Source: Myxococcales bacterium
GTDB taxonomy: Bacteria; Myxococcota_A; Bradymonadia; UBA4248
DNA: 12,756 nucleotides
Assembly: GCA_004554395.1 (NCBI GenBank)
Contig: SFMP01000184.1
Coordinates: 1 to 12,756 of the forward strand
Direction of reading: 5' to 3'
Made by a program: the position numbers and the translations under genes. This document shows positions 5,250-12,488 of the stretch, in pieces (positions within the stretch are counted from its first letter, which is position 1; each line of letters begins with the position of its first letter). The notes beneath the pieces were generated by a model. The model made no database searches and was not told the origin of the DNA. It saw nothing but the letters and a program-made list of their open reading frames with translations.

Positions 5250-7100
5250 TTATTCTTTCATCCAGCGGTGGAGCAGCGGTGAAACGGCGAGTAGCAAGAC
5301 GGCTGCGACGAACGACGTGACGATGAGGAATTGGAAGATATTGACTTCGTAGGCTTTTAGCATGGCTTCGAGGTTGCCAGCGAAGTAGTTAGCGCCGCCC
5401 GAACTGATGAACCAGACGCCCATCATGAGGGAAACCATGCGCGGTGGGGAGACGCGAGTGACGAGCGAGAGCCCGATGGGGCTGAGGCAGAGCTCGCCCA
5501 TAGTATGGATGAGATAGACGCCGACGAGGATGAGTGGGCTTGCCTTGGCGACGAGCGCACCGTTGGCGTCGTGAATGCTCGCCCAGCCTGCATAGAGGAG
5601 GATGAATCCGAGTCCGAGCATGACGAGTCCGAGGACGAACTTGTAGACGACGGAGAATTTGAACTTCGAGCTGTCGAGCTTCGTCCATATCACGGTGAAG
5701 GCGGGGGCTAAGAGGAGAATGAAGATGGGGTTAATCGACTGGAAGTAGGAGGCGGGGATTTCGAACGAGCCGATGACGCGATCGGTTTCTTGTTCGGCAA
5801 ATAGCGTCATGGTTCCGCCGGCTTGTTCGAAGCCGAGCCAGAAGAAGATGACGAACAGCGAAAGGATGAGAATGACGGCGACGGATTTGACGTCTTGGAT
5901 AGCTTGCGCTTTGCCGCCTTCTTTTTTGCCGCCAGTATAGGCGTACCAGAAGAGCCAAACAATGGCAGCGACGAGGACGGCTGGGCCACCCCACGATTTG
6001 ACGACTTCGGGCATCAAGTCGATAACTTGACCAAAGTAGGGAAGAGCTTGCGTGGCTGCGAATGCGATGCCGATGACGCCTAAGATGTAGATGGCAATGT
6101 CGCCCCAATCTTTGAGACTGAGCAAGTGGGCCGAGGGATGATCGCCTTTTTTCGCGTCGTCGCCGTGGCAACAACATTTGCCGAGAGATTTGGCGCAAGG
6201 TTTACCGGTTTTTTTGCATTCGCATTCGATGTTGCCGTTTTCGTCGAGTTTGCCCTTGCAATTGCAGACGACATCGGGGGCTTTTTCGGCATCAGAGACG
6301 AGATCGGAATCGGCTTCGCGTAGGGAAGCTTCTAAATCAGCTTCGACGGCGCGTTCGACTTCGATATCTTCGTCAAATTCGTTCTTTTCGCGTTCAATTT
6401 TAGCGGCTATTTCGGCTTCTTTGGCTTTATCGGCTTTTTTAGCTTTTGAGTCTTTTGCGAATTTAGCGGATCTTGGGTCACGTTCGGGTGGGAATCCAGC
6501 GGTTCCGATGCTTCGCTGAGAGAAAAAGAAGATGATGACGCCGATGGCCATTCCGACTGCAGCGGCGGCGAATCCGTAGCTGTAGCCGAATTTTTCGGCG
6601 AGCGTGCCGCAGATAAGGGGCGAGAAGAAGGCGCCCGCGTTAATGCCCATGTAGAAGATGGTAAATGCGCCGTCGCGGCGCGGGTCGCCGTCGTCGTAGA
6701 GATGCCCGACGATAGTCGAAATATTGGGTTTGAAGAAACCGTTACCGAGGATGAGTAGGGCGAGTCCGAGGTTGAGCGTGCTGGCACCGAGCATGAGGCA
6801 GACTTCGCCCAACATCATGACGATGCCGCCGATGAAGATGGCTTTTCGAGCGCCGAGATATTTATCGGCTAGCATACCACCGATGAGAGGTGTGAGATAG
6901 ACGAGGCTCGTATAGATGGCGTAGACCGATAGAGCGTCGCTACGCTCCATGCCCATGCCGCCTTTCGTAGCCTCGGCGACGAGATACAAGACGAGGATTG
7001 CTCGCATTCCATAGTACGAGAAGCGTTCCATCGCTTCGGTACAGAAGAGACGATACAACCCTCCTGGATGCCCTTTGAGGGTCTGAATGAAAGAACTCAA
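5250..7100 (-). CDS. POT/PTR-family proton-coupled oligopeptide transporter with a Cys-rich cytoplasmic insertion
   Basis: 616 residues; the start is TTG at 7100, with AAGGAG (CTCCTT at 7109-7114 on +) 8 nt upstream. An in-frame TGA just upstream excludes an earlier start, and the first internal Met (24) would cut the essential ExxER motif. Family signatures: E22-A-M-E-R-F27 (proton coupling), GGMLADKYLGARK (about 74-86), FYMGINAGAFFSP (149-161), FWLGFEQAGGTMTLF (420-434), QSINPIFILLLAP (454-466), GELCLSPIGLSLVTR (535-549). These define inner-membrane peptide:H+ symporters of the DtpT/DtpA type. Most bacterial members are about 490-500 residues; the extra length is an insertion at roughly 205-325 between TM6 and the following helices, with a K/E-rich coiled-coil-like part (212-265) and a Cys cluster (C279, 281, 293, 295, 302, 309, 310, 311, H312). 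This loop faces the cytoplasm in the family. Monocistronic, with its own terminator; convergent with the TonB receptor. Confidence 0.95.
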   Translation of the reverse strand: MSSFIQTLKGHPGGLYRLFCTEAMERFSYYGMRAILVLYLVAEATKGGMGMERSDALSVYAIYTSLVYLTPLIGGMLADKYLGARKAIFIGGIVMMLGEVCLMLGASTLNLGLALLILGNGFFKPNISTIVGHLYDDGDPRRDGAFTIFYMGINAGAFFSPLICGTLAEKFGYSYGFAAAAVGMAIGVIIFFFSQRSIGTAGFPPERDPRSAKFAKDSKAKKADKAKEAEIAAKIEREKNEFDEDIEVERAVEADLEASLREADSDLVSDAEKAPDVVCNCKGKLDENGNIECECKKTGKPCAKSLGKCCCHGDDAKKGDHPSAHLLSLKDWGDIAIYILGVIGIAFAATQALPYFGQVIDLMPEVVKSWGGPAVLVAAIVWLFWYAYTGGKKEGGKAQAIQDVKSVAVILILSLFVIFFWLGFEQAGGTMTLFAEQETDRVIGSFEIPASYFQSINPIFILLLAPAFTVIWTKLDSSKFKFSVVYKFVLGLVMLGLGFILLYAGWASIHDANGALVAKASPLILVGVYLIHTMGELCLSPIGLSLVTRVSPPRMVSLMMGVWFISSGGANYFAGNLEAMLKAYEVNIFQFLIVTSFVAAVLLLAVSPLLHRWMKE

Positions 7101-7414
7101 TAGTCATGCTCCTTTTTGATCGTTACACGGCAACGCGGGCAATGGCGCATTCCGTGCCTTGAGAATCGACAACGATGCAAAAAATATGCGTGTAAGGCGC
7201 ACATTAATCTACATAGCACCAATTTTTTATTAGTCGTTTATGGAGAGTAGCGCAATCATTTTGCTAAAAGAGGCGGCAAATGCAAAAAAGCGTTCGCGAA
7301 CGGCGAAAAAATAGTATGCTCGCATTGGGTTTTGTGGATTATTGCAGACCTTTCGGCTTCACCGAATGATGAGAACTCGAGCTATTGGCGTTTTGTGGAT
7401 AGCTCGAACGATTA
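7101..7414. promoter_or_regulatory. Divergent intergenic region between POT transporter and NYN-CSD gene
   Basis: 314 bp without a clear gene; it must hold promoters for both flanking genes, but I could not place -35/-10 pairs with confidence. Visible structure: a perfect 12 bp palindrome CGTTCGCGAACG (7291-7302); a near-identical direct repeat ATTGG(C)GTTTTGTGGAT at 7324-7339 and 7384-7400; and a hairpin at 7377-7407. The half nearer the transporter (7115-7260) is AT-rich with no strong symmetry. Confidence 0.5.
7377..7407 (+). promoter_or_regulatory. Inverted repeat TCGAGCTAT-N13-ATAGCTCGA just upstream of the NYN-CSD start
   Basis: Perfect 9 bp arms (7377-7385, 7399-7407), 13 nt loop, ending 7 bp before the ATG at 7415. 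The loop holds the second copy of the GTTTTGTGGAT direct repeat. Its position suits an operator or a 5' UTR stem controlling translation. Since the encoded protein carries RNA-binding domains, autoregulation is conceivable but untested. Confidence 0.45.
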
Positions 7415-8383
7415 ATGGATGAAACAATGGCAGACAAAATGGTTCGAATTGGCGTGTTTTATGATGGCAATTATCTGTATCACGTAAGCAATTATTACGT
7501 CTTTCATCATCGCTATCGCGAAAGATTGAGCATTTCAGGGTTGCACGAGTACATCCGGCAGGCGCTTGCGCAACTCGAGGGAACGCGGGCGGAATATTGT
7601 CAGATCGTCGATGCGCATTATTTCCGAGGTCGTTATCCGACGGCGATAAGCGAGCAGAAGGGCTGGATACGAGGCGAGAGAATATTCGAAGACGTGTTAA
7701 TGTATAATGGTGTGACGACGCATTTCTGGCCGATAACCGATGGCATAGAAAAGAGCGTCGAGGTGGCTCTTTCGCTCGAAGCGTATGAGATGACGCACAT
7801 GAAGAACTACGACGTATGCGTTTTGGTGGCTGGCGATAGCGATTACACGCCGCTGGTGCAGAAGATCCAAGCGACGGGTACGCGCGTGATGGTTTTGGGC
7901 TGGGAATTTGACTTCGTGAACGAGCGCGGGACGCATCACGAAACGCACGTGGCTCGCAAATTGATGAGCAGTGCGGTTTATCCGATTTTGATGTCGGATG
8001 TGATCGAGACGCAGAATTATGGTCCAGGAGCGCCGTTGAGCTTGTTCGTATCGCGTGCGCCCGAGACGTATGGCGAAGATAACGATAAATCGTATTGGTC
8101 GGATCAAAACGACGACGAGCAACAGGAACAAGCCGAAGCGCCCGTTCAGGAGCAAGAAGTCGAGTTGCGAGAGGGCGAGAAGCTGGGCAAGATCGTGTTG
8201 CTCAACAGCCAAGGTTGGGGCTTTATCGCGCCCGAGACTGGCGATGTCGACATTTTCTTCCATTATGCCGACTTGGTCGATGCTTCGTTCGACAAATTGC
8301 GCCACAACAATCGCGTTTGCTATGTCGAGGGGCAAAATGAGAAAGGCGCGATTGCACGCGAGATTCGGGTGATTGGGTGGTAG
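7415..8383 (+). CDS. NYN-domain (LabA/DUF88-like) putative RNase fused to a cold-shock domain
   Basis: 322 residues. ATG at 7415 is the first start after an in-frame TAG at 7400-7402; neither it nor the ATG at 7427 has a strong Shine-Dalgarno, so the start is uncertain by four codons. Residues about 10-175 form a PIN-like NYN domain: VFYDGNY (Asp17), EKSVEVALSLE (112-122, where the usual KGVDV..A.D acidic pattern carries Glu in place of Asp), and VAGDSDYTPLVQKI (138-151, Asp141/Asp143). These acidic residues usually bind metal for RNA cleavage. A Gln/Glu/Asp-rich linker (about 213-253) leads to a cold-shock/S1-like OB domain (254-322) with RNP1-like GWGFI (267-271) and RNP2-like DIFFHY (279-284). 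Known families thus suggest a cytoplasmic metal-dependent RNase whose C-terminal domain binds single-stranded RNA. It stands alone, with repeats on both sides and tRNA-Leu downstream. Confidence 0.9.
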   Translation: MDETMADKMVRIGVFYDGNYLYHVSNYYVFHHRYRERLSISGLHEYIRQALAQLEGTRAEYCQIVDAHYFRGRYPTAISEQKGWIRGERIFEDVLMYNGVTTHFWPITDGIEKSVEVALSLEAYEMTHMKNYDVCVLVAGDSDYTPLVQKIQATGTRVMVLGWEFDFVNERGTHHETHVARKLMSSAVYPILMSDVIETQNYGPGAPLSLFVSRAPETYGEDNDKSYWSDQNDDEQQEQAEAPVQEQEVELREGEKLGKIVLLNSQGWGFIAPETGDVDIFFHYADLVDASFDKLRHNNRVCYVEGQNEKGAIAREIRVIGW

Positions 8384-8397
8384 ATAGCCTTGCGACG

Positions 8398-8440
8398 CGT
8401 CGAAACGCCGAATTCGGCCGTCTCAATGATTGAGTGTGCA
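8398..8440 (+). repeat. 43 bp direct repeat, copy 1
   Basis: Begins CGTCGAAACGCCGA and ends CTCAATGATTGAGTGTGCA. It matches the copy at 8492-8534 at 37 of 43 positions, with start-to-start spacing of 94 bp. It contains a 13 bp palindrome (CTCAAT-G-ATTGAG). A TTGACA hexamer follows 4 bp after, with no good -10. It starts 15 bp after the NYN-CSD stop. Confidence 0.85.
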
Positions 8441-8457
8441 GATTGACAAAATCTGCA
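8437..8457 (+). other. Hairpin TGCAGATT-gacaa-AATCTGCA
   Basis: Perfect 8 bp stem with a 5 nt loop, overlapping the end of repeat copy 1. There is no immediate T-run (the next TTTTT is about 17 nt on), so it is not a standard terminator; it could still mark the 3' end of the NYN-CSD mRNA. Confidence 0.4.
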
Positions 8458-8491
8458 GTGCGCAGAATCGAACTTTTTCCGACATTCGAAT

Positions 8492-8534
8492 CGTCGAAAC
8501 GCCGATCGTGGCTGTCTCAATCATTGAGTGTGCA
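8492..8534 (+). repeat. 43 bp direct repeat, copy 2
   Basis: Second copy of the element at 8398-8440, with six substitutions. The palindrome is preserved with a changed centre base (CTCAAT-C-ATTGAG), which suggests that the symmetry is kept by selection, as in a protein-binding site or RNA stem. It lies directly upstream of the putative tRNA promoter. Confidence 0.85.
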
Positions 8535-8546
8535 AGTGGAATTTTC

Positions 8547-8575
8547 TTGACGTCTGATGCCAATTCGCTTAATTA
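8547..8575 (+). promoter_or_regulatory. Possible promoter for tRNA-Leu
   Basis: TTGACG (8547-8552) matches five of six -35 consensus bases and is followed after 17 bp by the AT-rich TAATTA (8570-8575), a poor -10. Expected start near 8582, giving a ~30 nt leader before the tRNA. The strong -35 and the location support it; the -10 does not. Confidence 0.4.
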
Positions 8576-8612
8576 GGCGACGTGCCTTGGATATGAGAAT
8601 AGCCGAGGCAGG

Positions 8613-8696
8613 GCCGGGGTGGCGAAATGGTAGACGCAGGAGACTTAAAATCTTCTATCCCCTGTGGATGTGCGGGTTCAAGTCCCGCCTCCGGCA
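8613..8696 (+). tRNA. tRNA-Leu (anticodon UAA)
   Basis: Folds as a class II tRNA. Acceptor GCCGGGG pairs with CTCCGGC (one G-U), D stem GCG/CGC with loop AAATGGTAGA, anticodon stem GGAGA/TCTTC with loop CTTAAAA (anticodon TAA, reading UUA), a long variable arm with stem ATCC/GGAT, T arm GCGGG-TTCAAGT-CCCGC, and discriminator A at 8696. The long variable arm and A discriminator fit leucine. The 3' CCA is not encoded, so it must be added by CCA nucleotidyltransferase. No duplicated tRNA 3' end was seen, so nothing indicates an integrated element here. Confidence 0.96.
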
Positions 8697-8705
8697 CTGT
8701 TTGAG

Positions 8706-8736
8706 AAGCCGCGTTTTTAACGCGGCTTTTTTTTTT
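8706..8736 (+). terminator. Intrinsic terminator of tRNA-Leu
   Basis: AAGCCGCGTT (8706-8715), loop TTT, AACGCGGCTT (8719-8728): a perfect 10 bp GC-rich stem whose right arm runs straight into a run of ten T (8727-8736). It begins 10 bp after the mature tRNA end. Confidence 0.93.
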
Positions 8737-8925
8737 GCGTTCATTATTTCGAAATCAAAGCGCTTTTGATATACAATTGAAGAAGAGCTTCATTTTATAT
8801 GTACAAATGCGTATGGATTATTTAGAATATGGCTTAACAGGTGATATCGTGTGATTCGATCATGGTATCGAGAACGCCACAGTGGGTGTACGTTTTACCA
8901 GATGTCAATGTGAACGGGAGTTGTT
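8737..8925 (+). promoter_or_regulatory. Intergenic region upstream of the UvrD/PcrA-type helicase gene
   Basis: 189 bp without a gene, presumably holding the helicase promoter. TATACA near 8770 preceded at 17 bp by TTTCGA is a weak candidate that would give a leader of ~150 nt. A small ATCAAA/TTTGAT symmetry is also present. The GGGAG just before the ATG at 8926 is the likely ribosome binding site. Confidence 0.3.
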
Positions 8926-11490
8926 ATGCTTTCACTCGATAGTCTCGACAGTCTCAATCCAGCCCAACGCGAAGCCGTCACCTATGAAGGCGATGAGCAT
9001 TGTCTCATATTGGCCGGGGCAGGCAGTGGCAAGACGCGTGTTCTGACGCATCGGATTGCTTGGCTTTTATCGCAGGGCGTACCACCGCGTTCGATATTGG
9101 CGATTACGTTTACGAATAAAGCGGCGAGTGAGATGCGCGAGCGTGCGATTGCACTCATCGGATCGGACGATAAAACGGGTTTGCATTTGTCGACGTTTCA
9201 CTCGTTCGGTTCGCAGTTTATCCGTCGCTATGCCGAGTATATCGGTTTGACCCAACAGTTTTCGATTTATGGCGAATCGGATCAAAAAGCGCTCGTGAAA
9301 TCAATCCTCGAGGAGCGCGGCTTTTTGAAGACATCGTCGGACTCCATCGAAAACGAACACAAACAAAACAAAGCACTCATCGATGAGACAGTCGACGCCA
9401 TCGCCAAGATCAAGGAAAAGGGCATTTTGCCGAGCGAAGCGAAAGCAAAAGCGCGATTCCCCGATGAAAAATTGACGGCCCAAGTCTACGAAATTTACGA
9501 AACTCGGCTCATCGACAACAATGCCGTCGATTTTGCGGGCTTGCTCTTGTGGCCGTTGCGCATGATCCAACAATTCAGCGATATTCGCCAAAATACCCAT
9601 CGTCGATATCGCCATATATTAGTCGACGAATTTCAAGACACGAACTTGGTACAGCTCGACCTCTTGTCGGCACTGATGGGAGAAGATACGAAATTGACCG
9701 CCGTTGGCGACGACGATCAATCGATTTATGCGTGGCGCGGAGCCGATCCAAAGGCAATTTTGGCATTTTCGGAGCGATTTGGATCGTGTGCCGTTTTCAA
9801 ACTCGAACAAAACTATCGATCGACAAAGCCCATTCTCCATAGTGCAGCCAATCTGATCGATCACAACGTCGCGCGAACCGAAAAGCGACTTTGGACCGAT
9901 CGCGAGGGCGGTGAGCCAGTCCACGTCGTCAAATACGAAGGCGATCGCGATGAAAGTTGGGATATCGTGAGAAAGATCGCCATATCGCACCAAGACCGAG
10001 AAGACAAGTGGTCGGATTACGCCATTTTGTATCGGAAAAACGCGACATCGCTCGGATTTGAAACGGCCTGTACAGAACGGGGTGTTCCGTATCAAGTCGT
10101 CGGAGGTCTCGGCTTTTTCGAACGCGCCGAAATCCTCGATATCTTGGCATATCTGCGCATACTCTCCAATCCGCTCGATACGATCGCCTTTCGGCGAGCG
10201 ATCCACAAACCGGCGCGGAATATCGGCGAGAAGACGGCCGAAAAGCTCATCGAACTCATCGAGCAAAAGGCGCAATTTAGCCTATCGCCACAAGAAGCGA
10301 TGTTTCGGCTTTTCCAAGATATCGTCAAAGGCGCGTGTAAGCTCCCCAGAGCCACGCAAAAGACGCTCAACGGTTGCCGAGCATTCTATGAACTCCTCGT
10401 CGAACTCGCCGATTGGAAATCGATGCCACTTCGCCGTATCGTCGATATCATCATCGCAAAGACGGAGTATTTGACCTATTTGAAGGCTCAGATGGCGAAA
10501 AATGCCATGGATTTCGACGAAGCCTTGGAACGCATCGATGCGCTAAAATCGACGCTCGACGATTGCGATGCCGACAGCGTCGATACAGAACAAAAATTGA
10601 TCAGTTTTTTATCGACGACTTCGCTCATTCACCCAGAATCCGACGAAGAATCGAATTCGATTAAACTGATGACTATCCATGGTGCTAAAGGACTTGAATT
10701 CGATACGGTCTTTATCGCAGGTGTCGAAAACAACGTCTTACCGCTATCGCGCGGTGGCGAATGCGATATCGAAGAAGAGCGACGCCTCATGTACGTCGCC
10801 ATGACGCGAGCGAAACGGGTTCTCAACATTTCTTATGCAGAAATGCGCTACGAGTACGGTCGTCTGCAAAGCCATACGCCGAGCCAATTCCTCGGCGAAA
10901 TGATGCGCAAAGACGATCCCCCTGGGATGATCGATGAATCGTGGGGGGAATGCGATGCCTATCACGGTTCTTCTTATGATGCCAAATCGCGTTCTAAACG
11001 CCCACAACTCGCTTGGACTAAGAAATCCCCTACTCCATCGAATCGCAAAGAGTCGTCGTTCGAAGACGAAGTCGGGGGCGGTGTCGCTCACGCCTTTGGA
11101 CGAAATCGCAAAGAGGCGTCGTTCGAAGACGAAGTCGGAGGCGGTGTCGCTCGCACTTTTGGACGCAAGAAGGGAAATCGTAGCCATAGCGATTTCGGTA
11201 GCGACAGCGAGTTCTATGAAGAGCATTGCATTTCGTACGATGACAAGTCCCAGAGCTCAATCCCCAAAGTCGCCACGCCCAAACATGCGACGTCGACACA
11301 GAACGCGACGACGCAAGCACTCGACAAAAACGATAAGCCGATATCTATTGGCGATCACGTCCGCCATGCCATTCACGGCGTCGGAACTGTCGTGCGCATC
11401 GAAAAGGCATCGGGCGGGCACAAAGTCGCCGTTCAATTTGGTGCCAACGATATACGGACGATTATCGCGCGGTTTTTGCTCGTCGTATAA
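8926..11490 (+). CDS. uvrD/pcrA-like: UvrD/PcrA-type superfamily 1A 3'-5' DNA helicase with extended C-terminal linker
   Basis: 854 residues; ATG at 8926 with GGGAG about 6 nt upstream. Motifs in order: Q-motif LNPAQREAV (10-18); Walker A AGAGSGKT (30-37); Ia ITFTNKAASEMR (60-71); II VDEFQDTN (233-240, Phe where Tyr is common); III VGDDDQSIYAWRG (260-272); IV LEQNYRST (293-300); V TIHGAKGLEFD (583-593); VI EERRLMYVAMTRAK (617-630). This is the UvrD/Rep/PcrA family, which unwinds DNA in mismatch and excision repair, removes recombination filaments and backs up RNA polymerase. After about residue 665 comes a polar, low-complexity linker (to ~800), including a 21-residue tandem duplication (706-747). 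The C-terminus (806-854: IGDHVRHAIHGVGTVVRIE...VAVQFG) matches the Tudor-like domain of PcrA/UvrD that contacts RNA polymerase, favouring UvrD/PcrA over Rep. It converges on the phosphorylase gene. Confidence 0.95.
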   Translation: MLSLDSLDSLNPAQREAVTYEGDEHCLILAGAGSGKTRVLTHRIAWLLSQGVPPRSILAITFTNKAASEMRERAIALIGSDDKTGLHLSTFHSFGSQFIRRYAEYIGLTQQFSIYGESDQKALVKSILEERGFLKTSSDSIENEHKQNKALIDETVDAIAKIKEKGILPSEAKAKARFPDEKLTAQVYEIYETRLIDNNAVDFAGLLLWPLRMIQQFSDIRQNTHRRYRHILVDEFQDTNLVQLDLLSALMGEDTKLTAVGDDDQSIYAWRGADPKAILAFSERFGSCAVFKLEQNYRSTKPILHSAANLIDHNVARTEKRLWTDREGGEPVHVVKYEGDRDESWDIVRKIAISHQDREDKWSDYAILYRKNATSLGFETACTERGVPYQVVGGLGFFERAEILDILAYLRILSNPLDTIAFRRAIHKPARNIGEKTAEKLIELIEQKAQFSLSPQEAMFRLFQDIVKGACKLPRATQKTLNGCRAFYELLVELADWKSMPLRRIVDIIIAKTEYLTYLKAQMAKNAMDFDEALERIDALKSTLDDCDADSVDTEQKLISFLSTTSLIHPESDEESNSIKLMTIHGAKGLEFDTVFIAGVENNVLPLSRGGECDIEEERRLMYVAMTRAKRVLNISYAEMRYEYGRLQSHTPSQFLGEMMRKDDPPGMIDESWGECDAYHGSSYDAKSRSKRPQLAWTKKSPTPSNRKESSFEDEVGGGVAHAFGRNRKEASFEDEVGGGVARTFGRKKGNRSHSDFGSDSEFYEEHCISYDDKSQSSIPKVATPKHATSTQNATTQALDKNDKPISIGDHVRHAIHGVGTVVRIEKASGGHKVAVQFGANDIRTIIARFLLVV
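11041..11166 (+). repeat. 63 bp in-frame tandem duplication in the helicase linker
   Basis: Two adjacent 63 bp copies (11041-11103 and 11104-11166) encode 21-residue units starting NRKE(S/A)SFEDEVGGGVA and ending FGR, with only a few base differences. They lie in the presumed disordered linker between helicase core and Tudor-like domain, where length change should be tolerated. High similarity suggests a recent slippage or duplication event. Confidence 0.9.
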
Positions 11491-11565
11491 TTGTGCAATT
11501 GCTCACAGTCGCGTTCAAAATCGATCCGGCGATGCCGCAAAAGAAGAGGGCGGCCATAGAATCAC

Positions 11566-11592
11566 CGGGCGATGAATCGATGTTTTCGCCCG
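11566..11592. terminator. Weak hairpin between convergent helicase and phosphorylase genes
   Basis: CGGGCGA (11566-11572) and TCGCCCG (11586-11592) form a perfect 7 bp stem with a 13 nt loop in the 169 bp convergent intergenic region. Neither strand has a good T-run after it, so it may stall transcripts or be incidental. No gene is supported in 11491-11659. Confidence 0.3.
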
Positions 11593-11659
11593 TCTTGTAT
11601 GGGAGTTTTCCAGATCGCCCCAAAGCTATCGCGGCAGAGCTGGTTTCCCATTCTCTATT

Positions 11660-12415
11660 CTATGATATCTTGCGCTTATCGCTATCGATAATCGCTTCGA
11701 GAGCACCGATGGCGACGCGGCTAAGCGTATCGAGTTCATCACTCGACATGGGGCTCATATCTTCGACGCCGTGATGCGAACCGAGCCCGAATAAGACCGA
11801 AGCGGCGCGCATTTTTCGAAGCTGAGCGATGACGAAAATCGTATCGCTCTCCATTTCGGTTGCCAATATTCCTGCGCGCTGCATGATATCCCAGTGCATC
11901 GTCGCTTCTTCGACGCAGGGCAAATATTGGGGCGATTCGAGAAAAAAAGCATCTTTGCTTTCGATAACACCGACGCGCGGCGATACGCCGCGCGATCGTG
12001 CCGCAATACACAAAGCTTCGACGAGCTCGAAATCGGCAATCGCCGGATAATTGAGCGGTACGTAGGCATTAGCCGTCGATCCACCTCGATAACAACCCGT
12101 TGCAATGACGAGGGTGCCGCGAGTATCGCTTGGCTGAAGTAGTCCACACGTCCCCGTCCGGATAACGGTATGGACGCCGAGCGCCGCGAGTTCTTCGAGC
12201 GCAATTGCCGTCGACGGACCGCCAATTCCACTCGATACGACCGATACGCGCGTTTGCCCCAAATACCCCGTCCACGTGCAAAACTCGCGGTGAAACGACA
12301 TTTCGCGCGCATCGGAGAGATAGGCGGCTATGGCGCTCACTCGGTGCGGATCGCCCGGCATGAGTACGTATCGACCGACATCGCTTTCGTCGAGATCGAG
12401 GTGATATTGTCTCAT
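11660..12415 (-). CDS. udp-like: Nucleoside phosphorylase, uridine phosphorylase family
   Basis: Three consecutive ATGs occur at 12421, 12418 and 12415. AAAGG ends directly before the first, so the third (12415) has the best spacing (6 nt); the protein is then 251 residues. NP-I family signs: YHLDLDESDVG at the N-terminus, PGDPHRV (phosphate-binding Arg25), SSGIGGPSTAIALEEL (about 61-76), IRTGTCG (85-91, phosphate site), and ATEMESDTIF (185-194, ribose-binding EMES). These enzymes split nucleosides with phosphate to free base and ribose-1-phosphate, a cytoplasmic salvage reaction. The substrate loop reads SKDAFFLESPQYLP; it resembles the SKDSFYGQHSP type I recall from Firmicute uridine phosphorylases, but the GQH part is replaced by FLE, and the GQER base-recognition motif of E. 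coli Udp is absent. The base used is therefore uncertain. It stands alone on its strand. Confidence 0.9.
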   Translation of the reverse strand: MRQYHLDLDESDVGRYVLMPGDPHRVSAIAAYLSDAREMSFHREFCTWTGYLGQTRVSVVSSGIGGPSTAIALEELAALGVHTVIRTGTCGLLQPSDTRGTLVIATGCYRGGSTANAYVPLNYPAIADFELVEALCIAARSRGVSPRVGVIESKDAFFLESPQYLPCVEEATMHWDIMQRAGILATEMESDTIFVIAQLRKMRAASVLFGLGSHHGVEDMSPMSSDELDTLSRVAIGALEAIIDSDKRKIS

Positions 12416-12460
12416 CATCATCCTTTACATCATCGAATAACAAACGAGGCACAAGACGCC

Positions 12461-12488
12461 GATATACATTTCCGGCGATCTAGCGCAA
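12461..12488 (-). promoter_or_regulatory. Possible promoter for the nucleoside phosphorylase
   Basis: On the minus strand TTGCGC (12488-12483), 16 bp spacer, TATATC (12466-12461), about 45 bp upstream of the start codon. Consensus match is modest and no operator was seen. Confidence 0.3.

Noticed and set aside
7291..7302. SOS box from the CGTTCGCGAACG palindrome
   Set aside because: The half-sites are inverted relative to the GAAC-N4-GTTC type of LexA box and the neighbours are not SOS genes; kept only as an unassigned palindrome.
8444..8472. Promoter from the perfect TTGACA after repeat copy 1
   Set aside because: At 16-18 bp spacing there is no acceptable -10 (AATCGA), and the hexamer is part of a hairpin.
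8613..8696. Integrated element at tRNA-Leu
   Set aside because: No second copy of the tRNA 3' end and no integrase nearby; both flanks hold ordinary genes.
8557..8769. 70-codon frame across the tRNA
   Set aside because: It runs through the tRNA and its terminator and cannot be a protein gene.
11493..11774. Small plus-strand gene after the helicase
   Set aside because: It has no ribosome binding site and mostly overlaps the 3' end of the phosphorylase gene in antisense.
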